Assembly: GCF_900302505.1 (NCBI RefSeq) | Contig: NZ_OMOJ01000001.1 | Location: 124,001-188,000 of the forward strand | Direction: 5' to 3' | DNA length: 64,000 bases | Source: Pseudoprimorskyibacter insulae | Lineage (GTDB): Bacteria > Pseudomonadota > Alphaproteobacteria > Rhodobacterales > Rhodobacteraceae | Shown here: positions 8,226 through 18,007 of the stretch, piece by piece | Position numbering within the stretch: position 1 is the stretch's first letter | How the letters are laid out: every line of letters starts with the position of its first letter | Made by a program: the position numbers and the translations under genes | Notes under the pieces: model-generated | The model's database searches: none | The model's input: only the letters and a program-made list of their open reading frames with translations | What the model was told of the DNA's origin: nothing

Positions 8226-8768
8226 ATGCCAGGTATCGACGAAACCAAAGATTTTATCCCTGTGCGCATTGCCGTTCTGACGGTCAGTGACACGCGGTCC
8301 ATGGCCGAGGACCGGTCAGGTGACACGCTGGTCGCGCGGATCGAAGGCGCGGGGCATATTCTGGCTGACCGCAAGATCATTCAGGACGAACGCGACCAGA
8401 TCGCCGATCAACTGCGCGCGTGGTGCGCGGACCCAGATATTGATGTGGTCATCTCAACCGGGGGTACGGGTCTGACCGGGCGCGATGTCACGGTCGAGGC
8501 GCATCGCGATGTCTACGAAAAGGAAATCGACGCCTTCGGGACGGTCTTCACCATCGTTTCAATGCAGAAAATCGGCACCAGCGCCGTGCAAAGCCGTGCA
8601 ACGGGCGGCGTGGCGCAGGGCACCTACCTGTTCGCCCTTCCCGGTAGCCCCGGCGCTTGCAAAGACGCATGGGACGAAATTTTGGCCTATCAGTTGGATT
8701 ATCGGCACCGCCCTTGTAATTTTGTAGAAATTTTTCCGCGTCTGGATGAACATCAGCGACGGAAATGA
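8226..8768 (+). CDS. moaB: molybdenum cofactor biosynthesis protein B
   Basis: 180 residues of the MoaB/Mog family, which bind and adenylylate molybdopterin. The family signatures VISTGGTGLTGRDVTVEA (GGTG) and the ALPGSPGACKDAWDEIL segment are present. The start follows the glycosylase stop directly (8225/8226) and AAGGAGG sits about 6 nt upstream inside the glycosylase gene, so the two are probably co-transcribed. In some bacteria MoaB is inactive and Mog does the job; I cannot decide here. Other cofactor genes lie at 21468-25538 and 61598. Confidence 0.92.
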   Translation: MPGIDETKDFIPVRIAVLTVSDTRSMAEDRSGDTLVARIEGAGHILADRKIIQDERDQIADQLRAWCADPDIDVVISTGGTGLTGRDVTVEAHRDVYEKEIDAFGTVFTIVSMQKIGTSAVQSRATGGVAQGTYLFALPGSPGACKDAWDEILAYQLDYRHRPCNFVEIFPRLDEHQRRK

Positions 8769-8857
8769 CGCCCCCGGCCGTATAACCTCAGCTTGGCAAG
8801 CGTTCGGTCTCCGCTACATCTGTTCTGACCGCTTGCAATTCTTCTGAGGGACTGTTC

Positions 8858-10318
8858 ATGCGATTCCTGCGTCAAAGCCTTGTCGGGCTGTTTCTGGTTT
8901 CCCTGACATTGGGCCTTTTGGTCTATGCCGGGTCTTTGGTGAAAGGCGCGGTTGACGCGCGTCTGTCACAAGAGGCCCGCACCCCAGTGGCCCGCGAACG
9001 GGTGTTTTCGGTCAATGTGGTGCCGGTGGTTCTGGAAACCGTCGCGCCGGAGTTGACCGCCTTTGGCGAAGTCCAAAGCCGCCGGACGCTGGAATTGCGG
9101 GCGTCGACCGGTGGCACTCTGATTGATCTGGCACCCGAGTTCGTGGAAGGCGGGCATGTGACGAAAGGCCAGATGCTGGCCCGGATCGACCCGACCACCG
9201 CGCAGGCCGCACTGGCACGGGTCAACGCCGATCTGCGCGACGCTGAGGCCGAAGTCACCGAAGCCGCCCGCGCATTGGAATTGGCGCAAGACGCGCTTGA
9301 GGCCGCGCGCAATCAGGCCGATCTGCAAGAACGCGCCTATCAGCGCCTGTCCGATCTGCGCGATCGCGGTGTGGGCAGTGTGTCGGGCGTGGAATCGGCA
9401 GAACTGTCGCTTGCTTCGGCCCGACAGTCCGTGCTGTCCAGCCGCCAATCGCTGGCGCAGGCCGAGGCGCGGGTCAATCAGGCGGCCACCCAGTTGGAAC
9501 GCCAGAAAATCGCCGTGGCTGAGGCCGAGCGTGACCTAGCCGATACCGAAATCCGCGCAGGCTTTTCCGGCACCCTCAGCGGGGTCAGCTTGGTCGAAGG
9601 GCGCTTGGTGTCGGCCAATGAACAGCTTGCCCAACTGATCGACGCTGACGCGCTTGAGGTGGCTTTCCGCGTCTCGACCCAGCAATACGCCCGGCTGCTG
9701 AATGATGCCGGAAACCTGCGCCAAAGCCCGGTGGCCGTATCATTGGACGTGTTCGGGACGGATCTGACGACCACCGGCATTCTGTCGCGCGATTCCGCCG
9801 CCGTGGGCGAGGGCGTGACGGGCCGTTTGGTTTTTGCCTCGCTGGATCAAGCGCGGGGCTTTAAGCCGGGCGATTTCGTCACCGTTGCCATCAAAGAACC
9901 CGAGCTGCCGCGTGTCGCCCGCTTGCCCGCCTCGGCGGTCAATGCCGCGAATGAGGTGCTGGTGATCGGCGCAGAAGACCGGCTTGAAACCGCCTCTGTG
10001 ACGTTGCTGCGACGGCAGGGAGATGACGTTCTGGTCCGGGCCAACGCGCTGGATGGCCGCCAAGTGGTGGCCGAACGCTCGCCCCTGCTGGGGGCCGGGA
10101 TCAAGGTTCGGGCCTTGCAGGCGGGCGTTGTGGCCGCGCCGCCCCCCGCCCCCGATCTGGTGGAGCTGACGCAGGAACGCCGTGCCAAGTTGATCGCCTT
10201 TGTCGAAGGCAACACCCGCATGCCCGCCGAAGCGAAACAGCGCATTCTGGCGCAGCTGGAACAACCCAAAGTACCTGCCGACATGGTGCAGCGCATAGAA
10301 TCGCGGATGGGGGACTAA
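8858..10318 (+). CDS. RND efflux periplasmic adaptor subunit (HlyD/AcrA family)
   Basis: 486 residues. Membrane-fusion protein of a tripartite efflux pump. An N-terminal hydrophobic segment (LVGLFLVSLTLGLLVYAGSL, about 8-27) anchors it. Then come the lipoyl-like half (FVEGGHVTKGQMLARIDPT), a long alpha-helical hairpin rich in Ala/Glu/Gln (about 110-220), the second lipoyl half (DTEIRAGFSGTLSGVSLVEGR) and beta-barrel region. The C-terminal tail (ELTQERRAKLIAFVEGN...RIESRMGD) is an extra acidic/helical extension. TGAGGG lies 9 nt before ATG 8858. Directly followed by the RND permease; no outer-membrane factor gene is adjacent. Confidence 0.93.
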   Translation: MRFLRQSLVGLFLVSLTLGLLVYAGSLVKGAVDARLSQEARTPVARERVFSVNVVPVVLETVAPELTAFGEVQSRRTLELRASTGGTLIDLAPEFVEGGHVTKGQMLARIDPTTAQAALARVNADLRDAEAEVTEAARALELAQDALEAARNQADLQERAYQRLSDLRDRGVGSVSGVESAELSLASARQSVLSSRQSLAQAEARVNQAATQLERQKIAVAEAERDLADTEIRAGFSGTLSGVSLVEGRLVSANEQLAQLIDADALEVAFRVSTQQYARLLNDAGNLRQSPVAVSLDVFGTDLTTTGILSRDSAAVGEGVTGRLVFASLDQARGFKPGDFVTVAIKEPELPRVARLPASAVNAANEVLVIGAEDRLETASVTLLRRQGDDVLVRANALDGRQVVAERSPLLGAGIKVRALQAGVVAAPPPAPDLVELTQERRAKLIAFVEGNTRMPAEAKQRILAQLEQPKVPADMVQRIESRMGD

Positions 10319-10321
10319 TCC

Positions 10322-13300
10322 ATGGGGCGCGGATTGGATGTTCAGGCCAAAGGCATTCTTAGCTACTTCACCCGGCACCGGACCATGGCAAACCTGCTTT
10401 TGGTGATCCTGATCGCCGCCGGTTTGATGGCCATGCCGCGCATGCGGGCGCAGTTCTTCCCCGATGTGATTTCCGACAACGTGACGGTGTCGGTGCAATG
10501 GGATGGCGCCGGTGCCGAGGATGTGGATTCGGCCATTATTCAGGTGCTTGAGCCCGTCTTGCTGGCTGTCGAAGGCGTCGAAAGCACTGAGGCCACCTCG
10601 CAAGAGGGGCGGGGTTCCATCCGGATGGAGTTTGAACCCGGCTGGGACATGAGCCGCGCAGGCGATGATGTGCAAACGGCGGTGGATTCCATCGGGTCAC
10701 TGCCCGACGATGCCGAAACCCCCAGCGTGTCGCGCGGGGCATGGCGGGACCGGGTGACGGACCTTGTGGTGACGGGGCCGGTCGGGCTCGATCAATTGGC
10801 GCGCTTTGCCGATGAACTGATCGTGCGCCTGTTCTCAGAAGGGGTGACGCGCACCACAATTCGCGGCGTTGCGGCCCCCCAGACGATCATCGAGGTGCCG
10901 TCTGTCAACCTGATCGCGCATGATGTGACCATGGCCGAAATCGCCGCCGCCATCGCCGAGGAAGTCGACGCAGACCCCGCAGGCGACGTGGCGGGTTCAA
11001 GCACCCGCGTGCGCACTGGCGTCGAAAAACGCAGCGCCGATCAATTGGCCGAGGTGGTTTTGCGGTCGAACTCGGATGGGTCGAAGCTGACTGTGGGCGA
11101 TGTGGCCACGGTTCGGGTCGAAGGCATTGACCGCAGCCGCAGCTACTTCGTCGGCGATCATCAGGCCGTGTCGATCCGCGTGGATCGCAGCGACCGCGGC
11201 GACGCCATCGACATTCAACGGCAGGTCGAAGAGGTCGCCGCCGAGATGGAGCTGACCCTGCCCGAAGGCGTCAGCATCGACCTGATCCGCACCCGCGCCG
11301 AGGCGATCACCGGCCGCTTGAACATTCTGCTGGAAAACGGCCTGACCGGTCTGGTGCTGGTCATGGGCCTGTTGTTTTTGTTCCTGAACGCCCGCACCGC
11401 GCTTTGGGTGGCGGCGGGCATCCCCACCTCGATGCTGGCGGCGATTGCGCTGATGTATATGGCCGGGATCACGATCAACATGATCTCGCTATTTGCGCTG
11501 ATTATCACATTGGGCATCGTGGTGGATGACGCCATCGTTGTGGGCGAACACGCCGACCATCGGTTCCGCATGGGCGAGTCGCCGATCCAGGCCGCAGAAA
11601 ACGCCGCCCGCCGCATGGCTTTGCCGGTGTTTTCGGCCACGCTGACCACGATTATCGCCTTCTTCGGCCTGACCGCAATCAGCGGGCGGTTTGGCGACTT
11701 GATTGCCGATATCCCCTTTACGGTGATCGTGGTTTTGATGGCCTCGCTGGTCGAATGCTTCTTGATCCTGCCCAATCACATGTCACACGCGCTGGCCAAA
11801 TCCTCGAAAGAGGCGTGGTATGATTTCCCGTCGCGGCTGTTCAATCGCGGGTTTGTCTGGGTGCGCGACCGGCTGTTCCGGCCATTGATGGCTGGGGTCA
11901 TCACCTTCCGGTACGCGGTTTTGGCGGGTGCTGTGGTTCTGCTGGCATCACAAGCGGCGCTGTTGATCCGGGGCGATGTGAACTGGCGGTTTTTCAACGC
12001 GCCCGAGCAAAACTCGGTCACCGGCAACTTTGCCATGGCGCCAGGGGCGACGCGGCAGGATTCGTTGACCATGGTGCGCGAATTGCAGCGGGCAACCGAA
12101 ACGCTGGGCGCCGAGTACAAAGAGAAATACGGCACCAACCCGCTGGATTACGTCATCGCCGAGATTGGCGGAAACGCCGGGCGCGGGCTGGCCGGGACGG
12201 AAAACAAGGAACCCGATCAGCTTGGCGCGATCTCGATCGAACTGATCGACGCAGATCTGCGGCCCGAATACTCCAGCTTTGCCTTTGTCGCAGATCTTCA
12301 GGACCGGGTGCAGCAAATGCCGATGGTTGAAACCATCAGCTTCCGCAGTTGGCGATCTGGGCCCGGCGGCGATGCCTTGGATGTGCAGTTCTACGGGGCC
12401 ACGGCGGCGACGCTCAAGTCTGCGTCCGAAGATCTGAAGGCCGCCTTGGTCCAGTTCCCTGAGGTGTCGGCGGTCGAGGACAACCTTGCCTACGACAAAG
12501 AAGAGCTGATCCTTGAACTGACGCCGCAGGGTCAGGCGCTTGGCTTTACCATCGACAGCCTTGGCCGGGTGCTGCGCAACCGCCTTGGCGGGATCGAGGC
12601 GGCCACCTATCCCGACGGGCCCCGCAGCGCGACCATCCGTGTGGAACTGCCAACCGGCGAATTGACGGCCGATTTCCTTGAGCGCACGCAGTTGCGCACG
12701 CCGGGTGGGGAATACGTGCTGCTGGCCGATATCGTCAGCGTCGAACGCCGCACCGGCTTTTCCACGGTTCGGCGCGAAAACGGCATTCGCCTGATTTCGG
12801 TGACGGGCGATATCTCTGAGGACAACGCCGACCGGGCCAATGAAATCCAACAGCTGTTGCAGGATCAGATCCTGCCGACCATCGCCAGCGAACGGCAGGT
12901 CGAATTCCGGCTGTCCGGTCTGAGCGAGCAGGAAGATGCCTTCTTGAACGACGCCCGCACCGGGCTGATCTTGGTTCTGCTGGGCATTTACCTTGTGCTG
13001 GCGTGGGTCTTTGCCAGCTGGACGCGGCCCTTAGTGGTCATGTCCGTCATCCCCTTTGGTCTGGTGGGAACGATCTATGGCCATGCGCTCTGGGGTGTCC
13101 CGATGAGCATGTTCACCGTCGTCGGACTGTTGGGTATGACGGGGATTATCATCAACGATTCCATCGTTTTGGTGACCCAGATCGACGAATACGCCGCGCA
13201 GCGCGGGCTGGTGCCGTCGATTATTGATGGCGCGGCGGACCGTCTGCGCCCGGTTATGCTGACGACGGCGACCACGGTGCTTGGCCTTGCGCCGCTGCTT

Positions 13301-13714
13301 TATGAAAGCTCGAACCAAGCGCAGTTCCTGAAACCAACGGTGATTACGCTGGTCTACGGTCTAGGCTTTGGCATGGTGCTGGTGCTGCTGGTCGTGCCGT
13401 CGCTGATTGCCATTCAGGCCGACATTGGCCGCCAGATCACCGCCTTCCGGCGCGGGCTAAGGTTCCGGCGGATTCGCCTGCGCGGGGTGATGAACCTTGC
13501 ACTGTCGGCGATCATTGTCTGGCTGGGGGCGACGATGGGCTATGCAACGGTGAAGGGCCATTTGCTGCCCGTGCTGGCGCTGCCTGAACTGGCGTCGCTA
13601 TCGCCGATGATGGCCGGGTTCGCCCTGTTCATGGGCGGGGTCGCGGCGCTGATCTTGGGGCTGTATGTCGTGATGGGGCTGGGCCAGATCATGGCCCGCC
13701 GCAAACACGGCTAA
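10322..13714 (+). CDS. RND efflux transporter permease (AcrB/MdtB family)
   Basis: 1130-residue proton-driven inner-membrane pump subunit. The first membrane helix (MANLLLVILIAAGLMAMP) is followed by a periplasmic pore domain, the central membrane block with the proton-relay helix LGIVVDDAIVVGEHADH, a second periplasmic domain and a matching block (TGIIINDSIVLVTQIDEY). It is about 90 residues longer than typical AcrB, because two further membrane segments sit at the C-terminus (about 1055-1120, NLALSAIIVWLGATMGYATV and FALFMGGVAALILGLYVVMG). Co-transcribed with the adaptor 3 nt upstream. The substrate is unknown. It ends 4 nt before the convergent DsbD-like gene. Confidence 0.94.
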   Translation: MGRGLDVQAKGILSYFTRHRTMANLLLVILIAAGLMAMPRMRAQFFPDVISDNVTVSVQWDGAGAEDVDSAIIQVLEPVLLAVEGVESTEATSQEGRGSIRMEFEPGWDMSRAGDDVQTAVDSIGSLPDDAETPSVSRGAWRDRVTDLVVTGPVGLDQLARFADELIVRLFSEGVTRTTIRGVAAPQTIIEVPSVNLIAHDVTMAEIAAAIAEEVDADPAGDVAGSSTRVRTGVEKRSADQLAEVVLRSNSDGSKLTVGDVATVRVEGIDRSRSYFVGDHQAVSIRVDRSDRGDAIDIQRQVEEVAAEMELTLPEGVSIDLIRTRAEAITGRLNILLENGLTGLVLVMGLLFLFLNARTALWVAAGIPTSMLAAIALMYMAGITINMISLFALIITLGIVVDDAIVVGEHADHRFRMGESPIQAAENAARRMALPVFSATLTTIIAFFGLTAISGRFGDLIADIPFTVIVVLMASLVECFLILPNHMSHALAKSSKEAWYDFPSRLFNRGFVWVRDRLFRPLMAGVITFRYAVLAGAVVLLASQAALLIRGDVNWRFFNAPEQNSVTGNFAMAPGATRQDSLTMVRELQRATETLGAEYKEKYGTNPLDYVIAEIGGNAGRGLAGTENKEPDQLGAISIELIDADLRPEYSSFAFVADLQDRVQQMPMVETISFRSWRSGPGGDALDVQFYGATAATLKSASEDLKAALVQFPEVSAVEDNLAYDKEELILELTPQGQALGFTIDSLGRVLRNRLGGIEAATYPDGPRSATIRVELPTGELTADFLERTQLRTPGGEYVLLADIVSVERRTGFSTVRRENGIRLISVTGDISEDNADRANEIQQLLQDQILPTIASERQVEFRLSGLSEQEDAFLNDARTGLILVLLGIYLVLAWVFASWTRPLVVMSVIPFGLVGTIYGHALWGVPMSMFTVVGLLGMTGIIINDSIVLVTQIDEYAAQRGLVPSIIDGAADRLRPVMLTTATTVLGLAPLLYESSNQAQFLKPTVITLVYGLGFGMVLVLLVVPSLIAIQADIGRQITAFRRGLRFRRIRLRGVMNLALSAIIVWLGATMGYATVKGHLLPVLALPELASLSPMMAGFALFMGGVAALILGLYVVMGLGQIMARRKHG

Positions 13715-13718
13715 GGGC

Positions 13719-14510
13719 TTAGTCGCAGCCCTGAACGTCCACAGCAAAGGATTTGCCCAGCACCGTGACGCGAATGCCTGACCGATCCAGCGCGAAGGGC
13801 TTGCCATCGGCATGGGCGATCAACGCCTCGGTGAACAGGGTGCGCCCGCGCCGTTCGGTTGCGGGTTCATCCACCCAAAGCATCGGGTTTGAGGTTTCGA
13901 TCACCGTTTCTTCGCGCCCGCCCGTCTTGGGCAGGTCAATGGCCACCTTGATTTGTACGCCATCGGGTGTTGGCGCGATTTGGCACTCCATGCCGCGCAC
14001 GCCCGCTTCGTTGCGGGTAAACGGCACTTCGGACATGGCGGCGGCGATCACCGGATCGGGGCGGGTCACGGCGGCGGGCAAGGTCGCGGTCACGCGCGCC
14101 TCGTAGGGCATGCAGATGTCTTTGCAGATCCCCAGCAGCATCTGGCCGGACAGGGTGATATCGCCCTTGGTTTCGGCATCGATGACCAGCGGCAGCACGA
14201 CCTCGTGCTTATATCCGACCGACCGCATCCCCGCCTGATAGAACACATCCGGCGTCGGCCAAACAACCATCACGTCGCCTGCATTGGCAGACCCGGACCA
14301 GTCGAACACCGGCGGAATGCCCGCATCACCCGGCGCGCGCCAATAGGTTTTCCAACCGTCGCCCAGCGTGATGTGCAACGCGGCAATATGATCGCCCGAC
14401 GCGGTCCGCCATCCGGGGCGCACGGCGATTTCGGCCATCGGCATTTCTGCCGAGGCGGGCAACGGAAGGCCAAGGGCCAAAACAAGCGGGGCGAGCAATT
14501 TGCGGATCAT
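13719..14510 (-). CDS. exported protein with DsbD N-terminal (alpha) domain
   Basis: 263 residues with a Sec signal peptide (MIRKLLAPLVLALGLPLPASA). The mature part resembles the periplasmic alpha domain of the thiol:disulfide transporter DsbD (WKTYWRAPGDAGIPPVFDWSGS, VFYQAGMRSVGYKHEVVLPLVI, LLGICKDICMPYEARVTATLP). The Cys pair in CKDIC matches the DsbD-alpha redox cysteines in pattern. The membrane and gamma domains of DsbD are missing, so it is a stand-alone relay or scaffold in periplasmic thiol handling; the partner is unknown. ATG 14510 is chosen for the signal peptide, although the frame is open upstream to 14813. Confidence 0.85.
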   Translation of the reverse strand: MIRKLLAPLVLALGLPLPASAEMPMAEIAVRPGWRTASGDHIAALHITLGDGWKTYWRAPGDAGIPPVFDWSGSANAGDVMVVWPTPDVFYQAGMRSVGYKHEVVLPLVIDAETKGDITLSGQMLLGICKDICMPYEARVTATLPAAVTRPDPVIAAAMSEVPFTRNEAGVRGMECQIAPTPDGVQIKVAIDLPKTGGREETVIETSNPMLWVDEPATERRGRTLFTEALIAHADGKPFALDRSGIRVTVLGKSFAVDVQGCD

Positions 14511-14649
14511 GACCACTGAAATGGCGTTTTTCCGCCGAAATGCCAAGTCACGTTGACGATACCGGCCCGTGTTCGCTCTTTCCCCGGTGAAGGGTTGCGG
14601 CAGGGCGGGGACGGGGGCATGCTTGGCCCATAACCAGACCGAGGATTGC

Positions 14650-15225
14650 ATGATCCCTAGCCACACCACGACCGACCTGACAGGCAAACTGCTGATCGCA
14701 ATGCCGGGCATGGAAGACCCGCGTTTTGAACACACGGTGGTTTTCATGTGCGCCCATTCCGAGGAAGGCTCGATGGGGTTGATCATCAACAGGCCCACCG
14801 CAGATATCACCATGCCGATGCTGATGGATCAGTTGAACATTGTGGTCAGCACCGATCTGCGGGGCAAGCCGGTCTATTTCGGCGGTCCGGTCGAACAGGG
14901 GCGGGGGTTTGTGCTGCATTCGCCCGACTTTGAATCAGACGTCGCAACGCTGAACGTCAGCCCGGTGTTTCGGATGACAGCGACGCTGGACATCCTCGAA
15001 GAAATCGCCGCCGGTCAAGGCCCGGACAAACGGATCACCATGCTGGGCTATGCAGGCTGGGGGCCCGGCCAGCTGGAATCAGAGATCGCGCAAAATGGCT
15101 GGCTGACCTGTGACGCTTCGGTCGATCTGGTGTTCGACACGCCAAACCAAGTCAAATGGGAAACGGCGCTGGCCTCGATGGGGGTTTCGGCCGTGGCGCT
15201 ATCGGCCTCAGGCGGGCACGCCTAG
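14650..15225 (+). CDS. YqgE/AlgH family protein
   Basis: 191 residues of the YqgE/AlgH family (DUF179). Signature segments: [54 protein letters not shown], and [22 protein letters not shown]. The biochemical role of the family is not settled; it was linked by genetics to transcription of alginate genes in Pseudomonas. ATG 14650 has GAGG about 6 nt upstream and starts where homologues do. The 3' end overlaps the convergent sua5-type gene by 4 bp. Confidence 0.94.
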   Translation: MIPSHTTTDLTGKLLIAMPGMEDPRFEHTVVFMCAHSEEGSMGLIINRPTADITMPMLMDQLNIVVSTDLRGKPVYFGGPVEQGRGFVLHSPDFESDVATLNVSPVFRMTATLDILEEIAAGQGPDKRITMLGYAGWGPGQLESEIAQNGWLTCDASVDLVFDTPNQVKWETALASMGVSAVALSASGGHA

Positions 15226-16175
15226 TCGCGCGGGGCAGCGGCCCGCGTCAGCCGGTCGTTGATCGCCACGCCTAGCCCCAGATGCGGGATGGGCGATACA
15301 GCAATCGTCGTGGCCCCGGCATCATCCAAACGGTGCAGATATTCGAACAGGTTGGCTGCGGCCTCGGTCAGGTCTTCGCTGGCCGATAGGTTGAGATCGC
15401 AGTCCACATCGCCGAAGCCAAGCCGCGCCTCGCCCAAAGCCCAGTCGACCGCGTTCAGCCGCACCCGCGCATTGGGCGCGTAATGCGATGCGGTTTGGCC
15501 GGGGGCGGAAATGGCGTCAGTGTCGTGACGTTGCGCGACCGGCAGGCCCAGCACCTGCGACAGCGCTTCGCGCGTCACATGGCCGGGGCGCAGCAGGGTC
15601 GGCACATCCGTCAGGCCAATGATCGTGGATTCCAGCCCGCTTTCGCAGGGGCCGCCATCTAGCACCGCCTCAATCCGCCCGTTCAGATCGGCCATCACAT
15701 GATCGGCCCGCGTGGGGCTGATATGCCCGGACCGATTGGCCGACGGGGCCGCGACCGGCCCGCCAAATTCTGCCAGAAGCCTGCGGGCAGTGGGGTGCGC
15801 GGGCATCCGCACGGCCAAGGTGGCCATTCCCGCGGTCACCAGTTTCGACAGGCCCGCCCCGTCGCGCAGCGGCAGGACCATGGTCAAGGGGCCGGGCCAA
15901 AACGCATCGGCCACTTTCTCGGCGTGATCGTTCCAGCGCACCAATGCCTTGACCGCCTCCAGATCGGCCAAATGCACGATCAGCGGGTTAAAGCTGGGGC
16001 GGCCCTTGGCCTCATAGATCCGGGCAACAGCAATGTCGTTCGCGGCATCCGCGCCAAGCCCGTAGACGGTTTCGGTTGGCAGCGCGACCAGCCCGCCGTC
16101 GCGCCAGATTTGCGCCGCGCGGGCGTAGCCGGCGGCATTGTTCAAAAGCGTCTCGGTTTGAATGGTCTGAGGCAT
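15222..16175 (-). CDS. L-threonylcarbamoyladenylate synthase (Sua5 type)
   Basis: 317 residues. Makes threonylcarbamoyl-AMP from threonine, bicarbonate and ATP for the t6A37 modification of ANN-decoding tRNAs. The YrdC domain covers about residues 15-205 ([72 protein letters not shown]). A shorter Sua5 domain follows ([18 protein letters not shown] to the end), which distinguishes it from the single-domain TsaC. Single gene, divergent from the acyl-CoA dehydrogenase. Confidence 0.94.
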   Translation of the reverse strand: MPQTIQTETLLNNAAGYARAAQIWRDGGLVALPTETVYGLGADAANDIAVARIYEAKGRPSFNPLIVHLADLEAVKALVRWNDHAEKVADAFWPGPLTMVLPLRDGAGLSKLVTAGMATLAVRMPAHPTARRLLAEFGGPVAAPSANRSGHISPTRADHVMADLNGRIEAVLDGGPCESGLESTIIGLTDVPTLLRPGHVTREALSQVLGLPVAQRHDTDAISAPGQTASHYAPNARVRLNAVDWALGEARLGFGDVDCDLNLSASEDLTEAAANLFEYLHRLDDAGATTIAVSPIPHLGLGVAINDRLTRAAAPRD

Positions 16176-16294
16176 GGCTTTGTGACGCCGCGTTTAAGTT
16201 GATGCAGGGGAAGCAGCCGGTAAAGCTGCGGCAATGTTTCAGGGTAGTTAGCCGCCCGTTCCCAGTTTGCCAAGCCGCCGGTAGGAGACCTGCA

Positions 16295-18007
16295 ATGCCA
16301 TTTAGCGCCCCCGTTTCGGATTTCAGCTTTCTGCTAGACGAAGTTGTCGGATTTTCTGACGTCGCCGGAACCGACCGATTTGCCGAAGCCACACCCGATA
16401 TGGTCACCGCGATTCTGTCTGAGGCGGGCAAGCTGTGCAACGACGTGATCGCGCCGCTGCGCCGCGATGGGGATCTGAAACCGGCGGTGCTTGAAAACGG
16501 TGTTGTGCGCACCACGCCGGGCTTTGCCGAAGGCTACAGCGCGATTGCTGAAGGCGGCTGGATTGGCATCTCGGCCCAGCCCGAGCACGGCGGCATGGGC
16601 CTGCCGCTGACCTTGGCGACTGCGGTCAACGATATGATGAGCGCGTCTTGCCTTGCGCTTCAGCTTAATCCGCTGATGTCGCAAGGACAGATTGAGGCGC
16701 TGGAGCATCACGCCTCGGACGCGTTGCAACAGCTGTACCTGCCCAAGCTGATATCCGGCGAATGGGCGGGCACGATGAACCTGACCGAACCGCAGGCCGG
16801 GTCGGACGTGGGCGCACTGCGCAGCAAGGCCGAGCCCAATGGCGACGGCACCTACGCGATTTCGGGGCAGAAGATATATATCACTTGGGGCGACAACGAC
16901 TTTACCGAAAACGTCTGCCATCTGGTCTTGGCGCGTTTGCCCGATGGCGTGCCGGGCACCAAAGGCATCAGCCTGTTCCTGGTGCCCAAGTACATCCCCG
17001 ACGAAAACGGCGCGCCCGGCAAGGCCAACAGCCTGCGGGTGGTCAGCCTTGAGCACAAGCTGGGCCTGCATGGCAGCCCGACCGCTGTGATGGAATATGA
17101 CGGGGCCACCGGCTGGCTGGTGGGCGGTGAACATGACGGCATGAAGTGCATGTTCACCATGATGAACAACGCCCGCCTTGGCGTGGGCGTTCAGGGGATC
17201 GGCATTGCCGAAGGCGCGTATCAGCATGCCTTGGCCTATGCGCAGGACCGCAAACAGGGCCGTACCCCGGTTGGCGACGGCACCGGCACGATCATCGACC
17301 ATGCCGATGTGCGCCGGATGCTGGCCACGATGAAGGCAGATACTTTCGCCGCCCGCGCGATTGCGCTGGCCAATGCGGTGGCGCTGGATATGACCAATGC
17401 CACGGGCGATGCCGGATGGGCGGCCCGCGCGGCTTTTCTGACACCGATCACCAAGGCCTTTGGCACCGATACCGGCATCAATGTTGCCGAAATGGGCGTG
17501 CAGGTGCACGGCGGTATGGGCTTTATCGAAGAAACCGGCGCGGCCCAGTTCAGCCGCGATGTACGCGTCACGGCGATCTACGAAGGGACCAACGGCATTC
17601 AGGCCATGGACCTTGTGGGCCGCAAGCTGATGGACGGGGGCGAGGCCGCCTCGGATCTGCTCGACGAAATCGAAAGCCATGCCGAACAGGCGCGCGATGT
17701 GATGCCCGAACTGGCCGAGCCGGTCTGGCAGGCATCGGAATCGCTGCGCGAGGCAACCGAATGGATGGTGGCCCAGCCGATGAACGACCGGTTCGCCGGG
17801 GCGGTGCCGTTCCTGCGGGCCTTTGCCCGTGTGCTGGGTGGGCATTTCCACCTGCGTGCGGCCATGGCCGACCGTGGCGGTGCGCGTGAACGTCTGGCGC
17901 GGTTCTACATCAAGCGGATGCTGCCGGAACACACCGGCCTTCTGGCCCATGCCCGCTGCGGTTCGAAGGATCTCTACGACCTGAGCGAAGAGGATCTGGT
18001 GGCGTGA
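16295..18007 (+). CDS. large acyl-CoA dehydrogenase (DmdC-like)
   Basis: 570-residue FAD acyl-CoA dehydrogenase, larger than the 380-residue short/medium-chain type. It has the extra N-terminal helix region (FLLDEVVGFSDVAG) and a C-terminal domain as in DmdC (3-methylmercaptopropionyl-CoA dehydrogenase) and related enzymes. Core motifs: TEPQAGSDVGALRSKA, the YITWGDND stretch, LGLHGSPTAVMEYDGA and IYEGTNGIQAMDLVGRKL. Roseobacters carry several dmdC paralogues for DMSP demethylation, but the substrate here is not shown by sequence and no other dmd gene is adjacent. AGGAG 7 nt before ATG 16295 sets the start. Its TGA overlaps the next gene's ATG. Confidence 0.9.
   Translation: MPFSAPVSDFSFLLDEVVGFSDVAGTDRFAEATPDMVTAILSEAGKLCNDVIAPLRRDGDLKPAVLENGVVRTTPGFAEGYSAIAEGGWIGISAQPEHGGMGLPLTLATAVNDMMSASCLALQLNPLMSQGQIEALEHHASDALQQLYLPKLISGEWAGTMNLTEPQAGSDVGALRSKAEPNGDGTYAISGQKIYITWGDNDFTENVCHLVLARLPDGVPGTKGISLFLVPKYIPDENGAPGKANSLRVVSLEHKLGLHGSPTAVMEYDGATGWLVGGEHDGMKCMFTMMNNARLGVGVQGIGIAEGAYQHALAYAQDRKQGRTPVGDGTGTIIDHADVRRMLATMKADTFAARAIALANAVALDMTNATGDAGWAARAAFLTPITKAFGTDTGINVAEMGVQVHGGMGFIEETGAAQFSRDVRVTAIYEGTNGIQAMDLVGRKLMDGGEAASDLLDEIESHAEQARDVMPELAEPVWQASESLREATEWMVAQPMNDRFAGAVPFLRAFARVLGGHFHLRAAMADRGGARERLARFYIKRMLPEHTGLLAHARCGSKDLYDLSEEDLVA

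Noticed and set aside
16334-17950. 538-codon minus-strand frame opposite the acyl-CoA dehydrogenase
   Set aside because: Antisense shadow with His/Gly/Arg-rich, motif-free translation.
16295-18007. Naming this gene dmdC
   Set aside because: Size and layout fit DmdC, but no other DMSP demethylation genes are adjacent and several paralogous large acyl-CoA dehydrogenases exist in this group.
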